A stretch of 64,000 nt of DNA from Chitinophaga niabensis (GTDB lineage: Bacteria; Bacteroidota; Bacteroidia; Chitinophagales; Chitinophagaceae), in NCBI RefSeq assembly GCF_900129465.1, contig NZ_FSRA01000002.1, positions 806,001 to 870,000 on the forward strand, in the 5' to 3' direction. Position 1 is the first letter of the stretch; every line of letters begins with the position of its first letter. Below are positions 24,500-33,863 of the stretch, piece by piece. Made by a program: the position numbers and the translations under genes. The notes below the pieces were generated by a model, which was not told the origin of the DNA, ran no database searches, and saw only the letters and a program-made list of their open reading frames with translations.

Positions 24500-26482
24500 A
24501 TGCAATTGTATTGCCATTCGCTGACTCAGTATAAACGTTTAGCCACCCTGGAAGTAAAAGTGGGGGACCTTACCATCGGAAATTTTAATCCTATCCGTAT
24601 CCAAACCATGACCACCACGGATACCATGGATACCCAGGGAACCGTAGCGCAGGCCATCCGTTGTATTGAAGCAGGAGCAGAACTGGTGCGCATTACGGCT
24701 CCCAGCAAAAAAGAAGCAGAAAACCTGCTTCCTATCAAAAATGAATTACGCCGCCTGGGTTATAACACCCCGCTGGTAGCAGATATACACTTTACGCCCA
24801 ATGCGGCAGAAATCGCTGCCCGCATCGTGGAAAAAGTACGGGTGAACCCGGGTAACTATGTAGATAAGAAGAAATTTGAACTACTGGAATATACCGACGC
24901 AGAATACCTGGAGGAAATAGACCGTATCCGCGAACGCTTCACCCCACTGGTGAACATCTGCAAAGAATATGGTACCGCCATGCGGATCGGCACCAACCAC
25001 GGTTCCCTCAGCGATCGTATTATGAGCCGTTATGGGGATACGCCCATGGGAATGGTGGAAAGTGCTATGGAATTCCTTCGCATTGCGGAAGACCTTCATT
25101 ACCGGAACATTGTGCTCAGCATGAAATCCAGTAACCCGCAGGTGATGGTGCAGGCCTACCGTTTACTGGTACAGACCATGCAGCAGGAACTGGGTCATTG
25201 TTATCCTCTCCACCTCGGTGTAACTGAAGCCGGAGACGGAGAAGACGGACGGATCAAGTCCGCAGCCGGTATCGGCACATTGCTGGAAGACGGTGTTGGA
25301 GATACCATCCGGGTTTCCCTCACGGAAGATCCTGAATTTGAACTACCCGTTTGCCGCGACCTGGTAAAACGTTACACACATCGTATTTCCCATACACCCA
25401 TTCTCCCGCTTAAAGATCCGGAAAAGCTTCCCTACTCCCCCTTTGCCTTCAAACGCAGGAACACCGCGGAAGTAGATAACATCGGAGGAAAGCAGGTACC
25501 CGTAGTCGTAGCTGATCTGAGCCACCTGCATCACATTTCTCCCAAAGAACTGCAAAGCATCGGGTATAACTATGATGCAGATACGGATAAATGGAACATT
25601 GGCGATGCCGCAGCAGATTATATCTTCACCGGTAACCAGGAGCTGAACTTTGCTTTGCCCGGTACACTGAAAGTGATCGTACAATATCATACCTGGCTCC
25701 AGGCCACTGATAAAGAAAAATACTTCCCTTATTTTGATATACAGGGATATCTCTCAGCCCGCCGGGAAAAACGTTTGGCCCAGATCAATTTCGTTCATGC
25801 AAATGCAGACGAGCTGGGCACTGCAGACTTTACAGCTTTCCTGGAAAACATCGAAAACAATGTGGTTCCTGTGCTCCATTCCTCCTCAGCCCATGCCATG
25901 GCCGCTATCAGAAGGGCAATGGTGGACCTGATGGAAAGAAAGATCACACAACCGGTGATCCTGCTTTGCAACAGTGGGCATAATAATCCGGAGGAGGACC
26001 TTATCCATTATGCTACAGAAACCGGTGCGCTCCTGCTCGATGGCTTTGGGGACGGGCTTTGGCTTAAAGCCTTGCCAGACCTTTCCGTTAGCAGGCAGCC
26101 TTCTCCTGTAACAGAACCCCTGGGCCTGATCAATAATGTGGCCTTTGGTATTCTACAGGCTACCCGTTCCAGGATCTCTAAAACGGAATATATCTCCTGC
26201 CCATCCTGCGGCCGCACCCTGTTTGACCTACAGGAAACTACTGCCCGCATCCGCGCAGTCACCAATCATTTAAAAGGGGTAAAAATTGCCATCATGGGAT
26301 GTATCGTAAACGGCCCCGGTGAAATGGCTGATGCCGACTTTGGATATGTTGGCAGCGGCGTAGGCAAGATCACCCTTTACCGTGGTAAAGAAGTTGTGAA
26401 ACGCGGGCTCAGCAGTGATGTGGCTGTAGCTGAACTGATCGATCTTATCAGGGATAACGGCATGTGGGTAGATGTGAAATAA
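24500..26482 (+). CDS. ispG: (E)-4-hydroxy-3-methylbut-2-enyl-diphosphate synthase, long form
   Basis: 660 residues from the ATG at 24500. It reduces MEcPP to HMBPP in the MEP isoprenoid pathway with a [4Fe-4S] cluster. N-terminal TIM-barrel motifs are clear (FNPIRIQTMTTTDTMDT, VADIHFTPNAAEIAA, RVNPGNYVDKKKF, GVTEAGDGEDG). The cluster ligands are two Cys in CPSCGRTLF near 566-569 and one in MGCIVNGPGEMADADFGYVG near 600. Between the barrel and the C-terminal domain is an insert of about 250 residues, the A* domain known from Bacteroidota, Chlamydiae and plants, which explains the length against about 370 for E. coli IspG. Confidence 0.96.
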   Translation: MQLYCHSLTQYKRLATLEVKVGDLTIGNFNPIRIQTMTTTDTMDTQGTVAQAIRCIEAGAELVRITAPSKKEAENLLPIKNELRRLGYNTPLVADIHFTPNAAEIAARIVEKVRVNPGNYVDKKKFELLEYTDAEYLEEIDRIRERFTPLVNICKEYGTAMRIGTNHGSLSDRIMSRYGDTPMGMVESAMEFLRIAEDLHYRNIVLSMKSSNPQVMVQAYRLLVQTMQQELGHCYPLHLGVTEAGDGEDGRIKSAAGIGTLLEDGVGDTIRVSLTEDPEFELPVCRDLVKRYTHRISHTPILPLKDPEKLPYSPFAFKRRNTAEVDNIGGKQVPVVVADLSHLHHISPKELQSIGYNYDADTDKWNIGDAAADYIFTGNQELNFALPGTLKVIVQYHTWLQATDKEKYFPYFDIQGYLSARREKRLAQINFVHANADELGTADFTAFLENIENNVVPVLHSSSAHAMAAIRRAMVDLMERKITQPVILLCNSGHNNPEEDLIHYATETGALLLDGFGDGLWLKALPDLSVSRQPSPVTEPLGLINNVAFGILQATRSRISKTEYISCPSCGRTLFDLQETTARIRAVTNHLKGVKIAIMGCIVNGPGEMADADFGYVGSGVGKITLYRGKEVVKRGLSSDVAVAELIDLIRDNGMWVDVK

Positions 26483-26495
26483 TGAAATAAAAAGA

Positions 26496-26523
26496 AGAGA
26501 GGCGCATTGCCATACGCCTCTCT
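26496..26523 (+). terminator. hairpin after ispG
   Basis: AGAGAGGCG (26496-26504) pairs with CGCCTCTCT (26515-26523). There is no T tract on the plus strand. The sequence resembles the GAGACGCA hairpins seen elsewhere in the window. Confidence 0.55.
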
Positions 26524-26728
26524 AAAACTGTAACTGGGGTTAACAAAAGCAGTGTACCTTAACTTGATTTCAAATTCTGAACTTTTTTGGGGTTAAATGC
26601 GATTCTTAAGCATGTCATAAAGGTACTACCCTCAAGAGGGTAGATCAAGCGTATTTTTACGCAAATTTTAACGTGGTTTCCCTGAACATCAGTTGTTATT
26701 ATCATTATCTTTAAATTAAACCCGTGTT

Positions 26729-27253
26729 ATGAAAAATATCTTCGTTGTTGGATGTCTGTTGCTCATGGCCTGTGGCAGCGGCAATAAGCAAACCAATACT
26801 ACGGATACGCTCAAAACAGATAGCACCAACATTCCTCCCGTTACTAATATTCCAATCCATTTCAGGCAGATCAACGGATACTTTGTAAAGAACACGCTGA
26901 ACCAGAAGGATAGTATTGCCTGTTGGGTGATCCAGTCCCAGCCCATCTTTGATAATATCTTCGGCGCAGCAAAGACCATGAACAATACGGTGGACACGAT
27001 CAACTTTGATCGGGAAGTACTGCTGGCAGCTACCCTTCCCGCATCTTTTGAGAAAAGAACGCTGGGACTCACCAACTATAAACTGGATGGACCTGTTCTG
27101 CATGTGCAGTTATCCGTTAACGGTAGTGGCAGGAAGGAAAGTTATAGTTCTACCGCAGCCTGGTTGGGCGCTGTACAGGATATACCAGGCCTGAAAGAAA
27201 TTAAATTTTACAATGGGGACCTGCTGATAGCAACCATCCCCCTGCTGAAATAA
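26729..27253 (+). CDS. hypothetical lipoprotein
   Basis: 174 residues. Signal with lipobox (LLLMAC, Cys13), a Thr/Asn/Asp linker, and a globular part of about 130 residues that alternates strand-like segments (INGYFVKNTLNQKDSIACWV, LHVQLSVNG, EIKFYNGDLLIATIPLLK). Because residue +2 after Cys is Gly, outer-membrane sorting is possible. It stands alone between ispG and the convergent metH pair and is closed by a bidirectional terminator. No family recognised. Confidence 0.8.
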   Translation: MKNIFVVGCLLLMACGSGNKQTNTTDTLKTDSTNIPPVTNIPIHFRQINGYFVKNTLNQKDSIACWVIQSQPIFDNIFGAAKTMNNTVDTINFDREVLLAATLPASFEKRTLGLTNYKLDGPVLHVQLSVNGSGRKESYSSTAAWLGAVQDIPGLKEIKFYNGDLLIATIPLLK

Positions 27254-27283
27254 AAAAACCCTTCACAATGTGAAGGGTTTTTT
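27253..27283. terminator. bidirectional terminator
   Basis: AAAAAACCCTTCAC (27253-27266) and GTGAAGGGTTTTTT (27270-27283): 14-bp perfect stem with A/T tracts on both sides; it serves the lipoprotein gene and the convergent metH gene. Confidence 0.9.
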
Positions 27284-27285
27284 GT

Positions 27286-29994
27286 TTACATATCGTATTC
27301 AAGGCTCGGACGCAGCCATTTCTCTGCTTCTTCCAGAGGCCAGCCTTTCCTCTCTGCATAATCTTCCACCTGGTCCTTTTCAATCTTACCTAAACCAAAA
27401 TATTTGGATTCCGGATTGGCAAAGTACCAGCCACTCACACTGGATGCAGGATACATCGCCAGTGATTCCGTAAGGATGATCCCTGTTTCTTCTGTTGCAT
27501 TCAACAGATCAAAGAGTTTATATTTCTCTGTATGTTCCGGACAGGCGGGATAGCCTGGTGCCGGGCGGATACCCAGGTATTCTTCCTTGATCAGTTGTTC
27601 ATTACTCAGATGTTCTTCTGTGGCATAACCCCAGAACTCCTTCCGTACCCTTTCATGTATCAGCTCCGTAAATGCTTCTGCAAAGCGGTCTGCCAGTGCT
27701 TTCAGCATGATACTGCTATAATCATCGTGTTCTTTTCTGAACTCTTCCAGCTTTTCTTCAATGCCTTCGCCAGTAGTAACTGCAAAACCACCTATATAAT
27801 CCTGCTTGCCTGTTGATTTAGGTGCTATGTAATCTGCAAGGCTGAAGTTAGGCTGGCCCGGCGCTTTCTTGATCTGCTGACGCAGGAACTCCAATGGAAA
27901 TTCTGCACCATCAGGAGCGGTTACCATTATAGTATCTGCACCATTTGAATTTGCGGGGAACATACCGATCACCGCTCTTGCACGCAACCATTTTTCATCA
28001 ATGATCTTCTTCAGCATATCCTGTGCATCCTTATATAAACGGGTAGCTTCCACGCCCACCACACTGTCTTCCAGGATCTGGGGGAATTTACCATGCAGTT
28101 CCCATGCAATAAAGAATGGCTGCCAGTCTATATACTTAGCGATCTCTGCAAGATCATAATCCGTAAATGTTTTAGTGCCCAGCAATGCAGGTTTCACCGG
28201 GTTGAAATTATTCCAGTCAACCGGCACTTTGTTTTCCCTGGCCTGGGCAACAGAGAGGTATTGTTTAACAGGACGTTTATTGCGGAATGCCTCATTCAGC
28301 TTGAGGTATTCTGCATTCACTTCCTGCAGGAAATTCTTATTTAATGCTTTGTTCAGCAGGTTACCGGTAACGGTTACACTCCGGGATGCATCTAATACGT
28401 GTACTACTCCATTCTCGTACTCAGGCGCGATCTTCACCGCTGTATGCGTACGGGATGTGGTAGCACCGCCTATCAATAAAGGAATATCGAACTTCTGGCG
28501 TTTTAACTCACGGGCAATGTGCACCATTTCATCCAGGCTCGGCGTGATCAAACCACTAAGGCCGATAATGTCTACCTGGTGCTCTTTTGCAGCCTGCAGG
28601 ATCTTTTCAGCAGGCACCATCACACCAAGGTCTATGATATCGTAACCGTTACAACCCAGTACTACGCCAACAATATTCTTACCGATATCGTGTACATCTC
28701 CTTTTACTGTGGCCAGTAATATTTTCCCGGCAGATTTGATCTGCCCGCCATTCAGTCTTACATACTCTGCTTTCTCTTCTTCAATGAATGGTGTTAATAC
28801 TGCAACAGACTTCTTCATCACCCGTGCACTCTTCACTACCTGTGGCAGGAACATCTTACCACTACCAAAAAGGTCGCCCACAACATTCATCCCATCCATT
28901 AACGGGCCTTCGATCACCTGTAAAGGGCGATCGTATTTCTGACGGGCTTCTTCTGTATCTGCTTCAATATAATCTGTAATGCCATTTACCAGCGCATGGC
29001 TTAACCTCGCTTCCACAGTACCTTCTCTCCATGCCTGGCTCTTCTCTTCCACCTTTCCTTTCGCCTTTACAGTTTCTGCGAAAGTGATCAGGCGTTCCGT
29101 TGCATCCTCTCTGCGGTTGAGGATAGCGTCCTCGCACAATTCGCGGAGCTGAGGTTCTATCTCGTCATAGATCTGGATCATACCGGCATTCACAATACCC
29201 ATGTCCAGCCCCGCCTTGATAGCATGGAGCAGGAATACGGAGTGCATAGCTTCCCGCACGGCATCATTCCCACGGAAAGAGAAAGAAACATTACTCACAC
29301 CACCACTGATCTTTGTAAGCGGCATGAGTTTTTTGATCTGGCGGCAGGCTTCGATGAACTCAACTGCATAGTTGTTATGTTCTTCAATACCTGTAGCAAT
29401 GGCAAAGATATTCGGATCGAAAATGATGTCCTGGGGGTCGAAGCCTACTTTTTCCGTAAGGATCTTGTAAGCGCGGTGACAGAAATCCACCCGTTTCTGT
29501 AAGGTATCTGCCTGGCCGTTTTCATCGAAGGCCATTACAACAACAGAAGCACCATAGCTCTGGCAGATGATGGCATGTTCTATGAACTTCTCCTCACCTT
29601 CCTTTAAGCTGATGGAGTTAACGATACATTTACCCTGCAGGCATTTTAGTCCGGCCTCGATCACACTGAACTTACTGGAATCGATCATCACGGGTATGCG
29701 GGAAATATCAGGTTCAGAAGCCAGCAGGTTAAGGAAAGTGGTCATGGCCTTCTCACCATCCAGCAAGGCATCATCCATGTTCACGTCTAATACCTGGGCA
29801 CCGTTTTCTACCTGTTGGCGTGCAACAGACAGTGCTTCCTCGAATAATCCTTCCCGGATCAGCCTTGCGAATTTCTTGGAGCCTGTTACGTTGGTACGTT
29901 CACCTACGTTAAGAAAGTTAGTTTCCGGTCTTACAACCAGTGGTTCGAGACCACTTAACCGCAAATACGGTTTAATAATATGTGGAGTATTCAT
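27286..29994 (-). CDS. metH: methionine synthase, folate-, cobalamin- and activation-domain part
   Basis: 902 residues. Order of domains: pterin-binding domain (about 15-290, NVGERTNVTGSKKFARLIRE; DVNMDDALLDGEKAM; IMIDSS-like VMIDSSKFSVIEAG), cobalamin cap and Rossmann domain with DxHxxG at 433-438 (GDVHDIGKNIVG; H435 is the cobalt ligand), and SAM-dependent reactivation domain with RPAPGYPACPEH near 818. The homocysteine-binding domain is missing; it is supplied by the gene 30 bp upstream. The pair therefore replaces the single MetH chain of E. coli (1227 residues). It transfers the methyl of 5-methyl-THF to homocysteine through cobalamin, in the cytoplasm. Confidence 0.95.
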   Translation of the reverse strand: MNTPHIIKPYLRLSGLEPLVVRPETNFLNVGERTNVTGSKKFARLIREGLFEEALSVARQQVENGAQVLDVNMDDALLDGEKAMTTFLNLLASEPDISRIPVMIDSSKFSVIEAGLKCLQGKCIVNSISLKEGEEKFIEHAIICQSYGASVVVMAFDENGQADTLQKRVDFCHRAYKILTEKVGFDPQDIIFDPNIFAIATGIEEHNNYAVEFIEACRQIKKLMPLTKISGGVSNVSFSFRGNDAVREAMHSVFLLHAIKAGLDMGIVNAGMIQIYDEIEPQLRELCEDAILNRREDATERLITFAETVKAKGKVEEKSQAWREGTVEARLSHALVNGITDYIEADTEEARQKYDRPLQVIEGPLMDGMNVVGDLFGSGKMFLPQVVKSARVMKKSVAVLTPFIEEEKAEYVRLNGGQIKSAGKILLATVKGDVHDIGKNIVGVVLGCNGYDIIDLGVMVPAEKILQAAKEHQVDIIGLSGLITPSLDEMVHIARELKRQKFDIPLLIGGATTSRTHTAVKIAPEYENGVVHVLDASRSVTVTGNLLNKALNKNFLQEVNAEYLKLNEAFRNKRPVKQYLSVAQARENKVPVDWNNFNPVKPALLGTKTFTDYDLAEIAKYIDWQPFFIAWELHGKFPQILEDSVVGVEATRLYKDAQDMLKKIIDEKWLRARAVIGMFPANSNGADTIMVTAPDGAEFPLEFLRQQIKKAPGQPNFSLADYIAPKSTGKQDYIGGFAVTTGEGIEEKLEEFRKEHDDYSSIMLKALADRFAEAFTELIHERVRKEFWGYATEEHLSNEQLIKEEYLGIRPAPGYPACPEHTEKYKLFDLLNATEETGIILTESLAMYPASSVSGWYFANPESKYFGLGKIEKDQVEDYAERKGWPLEEAEKWLRPSLEYDM

Positions 29995-30024
29995 GCTAAT
30001 TTTTCCTCTTATTCAGATGCTATA

Positions 30025-31038
30025 TTACAATGTTGCTTCCAACACTGGCAATGGACGTGGGGCAATGGAGCTTACATTTTGAGCCATATGGCGGATGTGA
30101 TCAGGTGTGGTACCGCAACAGCCTCCTACAATGTTCACAAAGCCTTCCTTTGCAAAATCTTCAATGATGTGAGCTGTTTCATGTGGCTCTTCATCGTATT
30201 CACCAAACGTATTCGGTAAACCGGCGTTAGGGTAACAGCTCACATAACAACCTGCTATCTGAGAAAGCTCCTCTATGTAAGGCCTCATCTGCTCTCCACC
30301 CAATGCACAGTTCAAACCGATAGAAAATGGCTTGGCATGCATCACGGAGATGTAGAAAGCCTCAAGTGTTTGACCACTCAGCGTTCTGCCGGAAGCATCT
30401 GTGATAGTACCGGAGATCATAATAGGCAATTCCGGTTTACGGCTATCGCGGAAGTATTTCTTAATGGCGAAGATGGCACCTTTACAATTAAGCGTATCGA
30501 AGATGGTTTCGATCAGCAGGATATCTGCACCTGCTTCTGACAATGCCTTCACTTGTTGGTAATAAGCATCCACCACTTCATCAAAGGTCACTGAACGGAA
30601 GCCCGGGTTGTTCACATCAGGGGAAATAGACAATGTTTTATTCAAAGGGCCTATGGCGCCGGCAACAAAACGGGGTTTATCAGGATTACGACGGGTGTAA
30701 TCATCCGCTGCACGCCTGGCAATCTGTACTGATGCTACGTTCATTTCATATGCCAGGTCCTGCATATCATAGTCCGCCTGTGCAATTACTGTACTGCTGA
30801 ATGTATTGGTTTCAATAATGTCTGCTCCCGCTTCCAGGTATTCCCTGTGTATGGCTTCAATAATGCCGGGTTGCGTAATAGACAAAAGATCGCTGTTACC
30901 TTTCACATCTGAATGGTAGTCTTTAAATCTTTCCCCTCTGTAATCAGATTCCTGGAGTTTGTAGCGCTGGATCATGGTGCCCATTGCACCATCAATAATG
31001 AGGATGCGCTCTGCGGCGCATTGTTGTAATGATTTCAT
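30025..31038 (-). CDS. metH: methionine synthase, homocysteine-binding (N-terminal) part
   Basis: 337 residues with the homocysteine S-methyltransferase fold: LIIDGAMGTMIQRYKLQE at the start, then ETNTFSST, and zinc ligands C244 (GLNCALGG) and C307-C308 (GGCCGTTPDHIR), at almost the same positions as in E. coli MetH. It ends where the N-terminal module of MetH ends, and the next gene begins at the pterin-binding module after 30 bp, so the two genes together make one functional enzyme. A -7 box lies at 31117-31124. No frameshift mark is visible; both have proper start and stop codons, so the split looks natural. Confidence 0.95.
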   Translation of the reverse strand: MKSLQQCAAERILIIDGAMGTMIQRYKLQESDYRGERFKDYHSDVKGNSDLLSITQPGIIEAIHREYLEAGADIIETNTFSSTVIAQADYDMQDLAYEMNVASVQIARRAADDYTRRNPDKPRFVAGAIGPLNKTLSISPDVNNPGFRSVTFDEVVDAYYQQVKALSEAGADILLIETIFDTLNCKGAIFAIKKYFRDSRKPELPIMISGTITDASGRTLSGQTLEAFYISVMHAKPFSIGLNCALGGEQMRPYIEELSQIAGCYVSCYPNAGLPNTFGEYDEEPHETAHIIEDFAKEGFVNIVGGCCGTTPDHIRHMAQNVSSIAPRPLPVLEATL

Positions 31039-31116
31039 GGCAATAACGTTTATTAGTTACGGTTTACAATACAACCCGGGGGTCGAACAATAAACAAATC
31101 TACCTTCGGGCATTTG

Positions 31117-31124
31117 CAAAGATA
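31117..31124 (-). promoter_or_regulatory. candidate -7 box of the split metH operon
   Basis: Reverse strand reads TATCTTTG (TAnnTTTG), about 78 nt before the ATG at 31038. No SAM or cobalamin riboswitch core was recognised in the leader. Confidence 0.5.
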
Positions 31125-31257
31125 GATAACTCCTGAATAATAACAGCATAAGCATTGCCTATGAGCCGATTGCAGGGGCTAATAAGAATCTCAAAGTTAC
31201 AATATGCTAATTTTCAATCAGTTACAAATAATATGATATAAATCATAAAAAATAATT

Positions 31258-31287
31258 TTTGTTAGAATGAAAAGTCCACTAAATTTG
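31258..31287 (+). promoter_or_regulatory. candidate promoter of a short plus-strand transcript
   Basis: TTTG at 31258-31261, 18-nt spacer, TAAATTTG at 31280-31287. It reads into two mini-ORFs that end at a strong terminator. Confidence 0.6.
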
Positions 31288-31337
31288 TAGAGTAATAGCA
31301 ACAAAACAGAAACCAACCGTTCAATATTTTAAAACTA

Positions 31338-31430
31338 TGCTTTTAAAGGAGCCGTTTGAAGATCATGTTCACCTGCAGGCAGCTGTATCCTACCACCACC
31401 GTGCTGCCGCCGGATGTTGTTATATGTGAT
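31338..31430 (+). CDS. possible 30-aa leader peptide
   Basis: ATG at 31338, stop TGA at 31428-31430. The peptide contains HHRAAAGCCYM at its end and PFEDHVHLQAAV before it. It lies behind a good promoter and ahead of the 61-aa ORF in one unit. The His/Cys-rich end could sense amino acid supply as a leader peptide, but there is no direct support. Confidence 0.35.
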
Positions 31431-31490
31431 GCTGATAGCATTGACCCGATCAGTAAGAAAACATATTAATAACCCGGAAAATTATTCGAG

Positions 31491-31676
31491 ATGACGATCA
31501 AAGACGATATCGGACAATTGAGCCGCAACCTGGAAAAGCTGGGATTGCAACAGGTGATTGTTGAGAATTCCCTGGCGGATGATTCCTTCAGAGTAGTGTA
31601 CATCAACAAGAACGTAAAACAGGAATCTAAAGAAATTACTCCAGGAAAAGGAAAAAATAAAAAATCTTCCTCATAA
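31491..31676 (+). CDS. hypothetical 61-aa protein
   Basis: 61 residues, soluble, beginning with an amphipathic helix (DDIGQLSRNLEKLGLQQVIV) and ending in a basic Lys/Ser tail. The ATG at 31491 belongs to a unit with its own promoter (31258-31287) and terminator (31734-31762), which supports that it is expressed. The basic tail would suit nucleic-acid or ribosome binding. No family recognised. Confidence 0.6.
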   Translation: MTIKDDIGQLSRNLEKLGLQQVIVENSLADDSFRVVYINKNVKQESKEITPGKGKNKKSSS

Positions 31677-31733
31677 GCTGTAGTTGACATAATGCAACAA
31701 TTGCGTATTCATAACGTGGAATAGTTACCAGAG

Positions 31734-31762
31734 ACAGGTGTTTTCGAACACCTGTATTTTTT
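31734..31762 (+). terminator. UUCG-loop terminator of the mini-ORF transcript
   Basis: ACAGGTGTT (31734-31742), loop TTCG, AACACCTGT (31747-31755), then ATTTTTTT. A very stable tetraloop terminator on the plus strand. Confidence 0.92.
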
Positions 31763-31767
31763 TGCCC

Positions 31768-32451
31768 CTACCTGCTGGCATAAGCAAGGCTACAGATACT
31801 TAGCTGAACATCTCCTGCATCCAGTAATGCATGCCCGCAGGCTTCCAGGGTAGCGCCGGTAGTAAGTACATCATCCACCAGCAGCACATGGCTGTTCTTC
31901 ACTTTCTCCTGATTATTCAACCGAAAAACTTCGGCTACATTCTCCCATCTTTCCAGCCTGGTTTTATGGGTTTGGGTAATGGCATTCGCTTTACGGGTGA
32001 GCCCATCTTCCACTACATTACAACCCAGTGTTTCAGCAATGCCGTTTGCAAGCATCGCCGCCTGGTTGTACCCCCTGTGCCGCAGCTTCATCTTGTTCAG
32101 GGGAACAGGTATTACAGACGAAATGTTTTGCCACCAGCTGCTTTGCCTTAATTGTAAACCCAGCTGGCGGCCTAAATAAACAGCAATATCTTTTCTTCCC
32201 TTGTATTTAAACTGATGAATGAGCTGCTGCAAACAGCCGTCCCTGGTAAAGTAATAACCAGCCATGGCATGTTGTACCGGCACCCGTCCCCAAAAAACCT
32301 GCTCTATAGGATTATTAGCTATCAATTGAAAAGAGGTGACCGGCATTTTCCTCATGCAGCTGATGCATAATACTTCTTCCGTACCGGTAAGATCATGTCC
32401 GCAATTTTCGCAGATATGCGGATATAACAAGTGAAGCAATGATCTGATCAT
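31768..32451 (-). CDS. comF: ComF family phosphoribosyltransferase-like protein
   Basis: 227 residues from the ATG at 32451 (a TTG eight codons upstream is less likely). N-terminal zinc-finger-like CENCGHDLTGTEEVLCISCM and a C-terminal PRPP-binding loop HVLLVDDVLTTGATLEACG. ComF proteins have a PRTase fold and are needed for DNA uptake in naturally competent bacteria; in many Bacteroidota the role is untested. It follows radA by 44 bp on the same strand, and RadA is also tied to transformation, so the two are likely one operon. Confidence 0.93.
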   Translation of the reverse strand: MIRSLLHLLYPHICENCGHDLTGTEEVLCISCMRKMPVTSFQLIANNPIEQVFWGRVPVQHAMAGYYFTRDGCLQQLIHQFKYKGRKDIAVYLGRQLGLQLRQSSWWQNISSVIPVPLNKMKLRHRGYNQAAMLANGIAETLGCNVVEDGLTRKANAITQTHKTRLERWENVAEVFRLNNQEKVKNSHVLLVDDVLTTGATLEACGHALLDAGDVQLSICSLAYASR

Positions 32452-32495
32452 AACGCTCCGTTTTAAGGTTAACAAAACAATGCCGGTTCCAATGA

Positions 32496-33863
32496 TCAGA
32501 ATAAGAAACGATATACTTCTTCCACCCTGCCCAGGGGAACCACTTCTATATTCAATTTACTGAAATCAAGTCCCTTTTTGTGATATTTGGAGATAAATAT
32601 TTTATCGAATCCCAGCTTCTCTGCTTCTGCTATACGTTGTTCAACCCTGTTAACAGCACGGATCTCACCACTTAATCCAACTTCTCCTGCAAAGCAGTAT
32701 TTATGCGATACGCCGGTATCTTCATAGGAAGATAACAACGCACATAACACGGCAAGATCAATAGAAGGATCTTCTACCCGGATACCTCCGGCTATGTTCA
32801 GGAACACATCTTTTACACCAAAATGAAAGCCCCCTCTTTTCTCCAATACCGCCAGTAACATTTGCAAACGGCGCAGATCAAAACCTGTAGCTGTCCGTTG
32901 CGGAGTGCCATACACGGATTGTGTTACCAGGGCCTGTACTTCCACTAACATCGGACGCAACCCTTCAATGGTCGATGCAATGGCTACACCACTTAAAAGA
33001 TCATCTCTCTGGGATATCAGTATCTCGGATGGATTACTTACCTGCCGGAGTCCTTCACCGGACATTTCATAGATACCCAGTTCTGCGGTTGAACCAAATC
33101 TGTTCTTGATGGTACGGAGTATCCTATAGGCATAATGCTGGTCCCCTTCAAACTGTAAAACCGTATCCACCATGTGTTCCAGGATCTTTGGGCCGGCTAT
33201 GGAGCCATCTTTAGTGATATGGCCAATCAGAAAAACGGGGGTGTTGGTTTCCTTGGCAAAGCGTTGCATCTCTGCAGCAGTTTCCCTTATCTGAGATACA
33301 CTTCCCGGAGCAGATTCTATCAGGGGAGATTGTAAGGTTTGAATAGAATCGATGATCACTAACTGAGGCTCCAGTTTTTTGATCTCCTGGAAGATAACTT
33401 GCGTAGATGTTTCTGTAAGCAGGTAAAATTGATCATTCCTGATCTTCAATCTGTCTGCCCGCATTTTGATCTGTTGCTCACTTTCTTCTCCACTGATATA
33501 CAGTGTTTTAATTCCTTTCAGCAACAATGCATTCTGCAGGAATAAAGTAGATTTACCAATACCCGGCTCACCACCTACCAATACCAGCGAACCCGCTACT
33601 ATGCCTCCTCCCAGCACTCTGTTCAACTCTGCATCAGGGGTTAACCATCTTCTCTCTTCAAGCCCTTCCACTGCATCAAGGTTCACTACTTTAGGAGCCT
33701 TTGGAGAATCTGTTTTCCATTCCTGCTGACGTAGCGGTACATCCTTCTGAACTTTTTCTTCTACAAAAGTGTTCCATTGATTACAAGAAGGACATTTACC
33801 AGTCCACTTTGCTGTTTCATAACCGCAATTCTGACAAAAAAATGCCGTTTTGATTTTACTCAT
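32496..33863 (-). CDS. radA: DNA repair protein RadA (Sms)
   Basis: 455 residues. C4 zinc finger (FCQNCGYETAKWTGKCPSCN), RecA-like ATPase with Walker A GGEPGIGKSTL near residue 97, RadA-specific KNRFG near 255 (IKNRFGSTAELGIYEM), and a C-terminal Lon-like domain (AGGIRVEDPSIDLAVLCALL). It is a RecA-family helicase that extends D-loops during recombination and transformation. Length matches the family. Followed by comF. Confidence 0.97.
   Translation of the reverse strand: MSKIKTAFFCQNCGYETAKWTGKCPSCNQWNTFVEEKVQKDVPLRQQEWKTDSPKAPKVVNLDAVEGLEERRWLTPDAELNRVLGGGIVAGSLVLVGGEPGIGKSTLFLQNALLLKGIKTLYISGEESEQQIKMRADRLKIRNDQFYLLTETSTQVIFQEIKKLEPQLVIIDSIQTLQSPLIESAPGSVSQIRETAAEMQRFAKETNTPVFLIGHITKDGSIAGPKILEHMVDTVLQFEGDQHYAYRILRTIKNRFGSTAELGIYEMSGEGLRQVSNPSEILISQRDDLLSGVAIASTIEGLRPMLVEVQALVTQSVYGTPQRTATGFDLRRLQMLLAVLEKRGGFHFGVKDVFLNIAGGIRVEDPSIDLAVLCALLSSYEDTGVSHKYCFAGEVGLSGEIRAVNRVEQRIAEAEKLGFDKIFISKYHKKGLDFSKLNIEVVPLGRVEEVYRFLF

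Larger units (their letters stand above)
31039..31337. other. divergent spacer between metH and the plus-strand mini-ORFs
   Basis: About 300 bp with two promoters pointing away from each other. Nothing else structured was seen. Confidence 0.5.

Noticed and set aside
31039..31200. SAM or cobalamin riboswitch before the split metH
   Set aside because: The leader lacks the conserved cores of either class that I could recognise.
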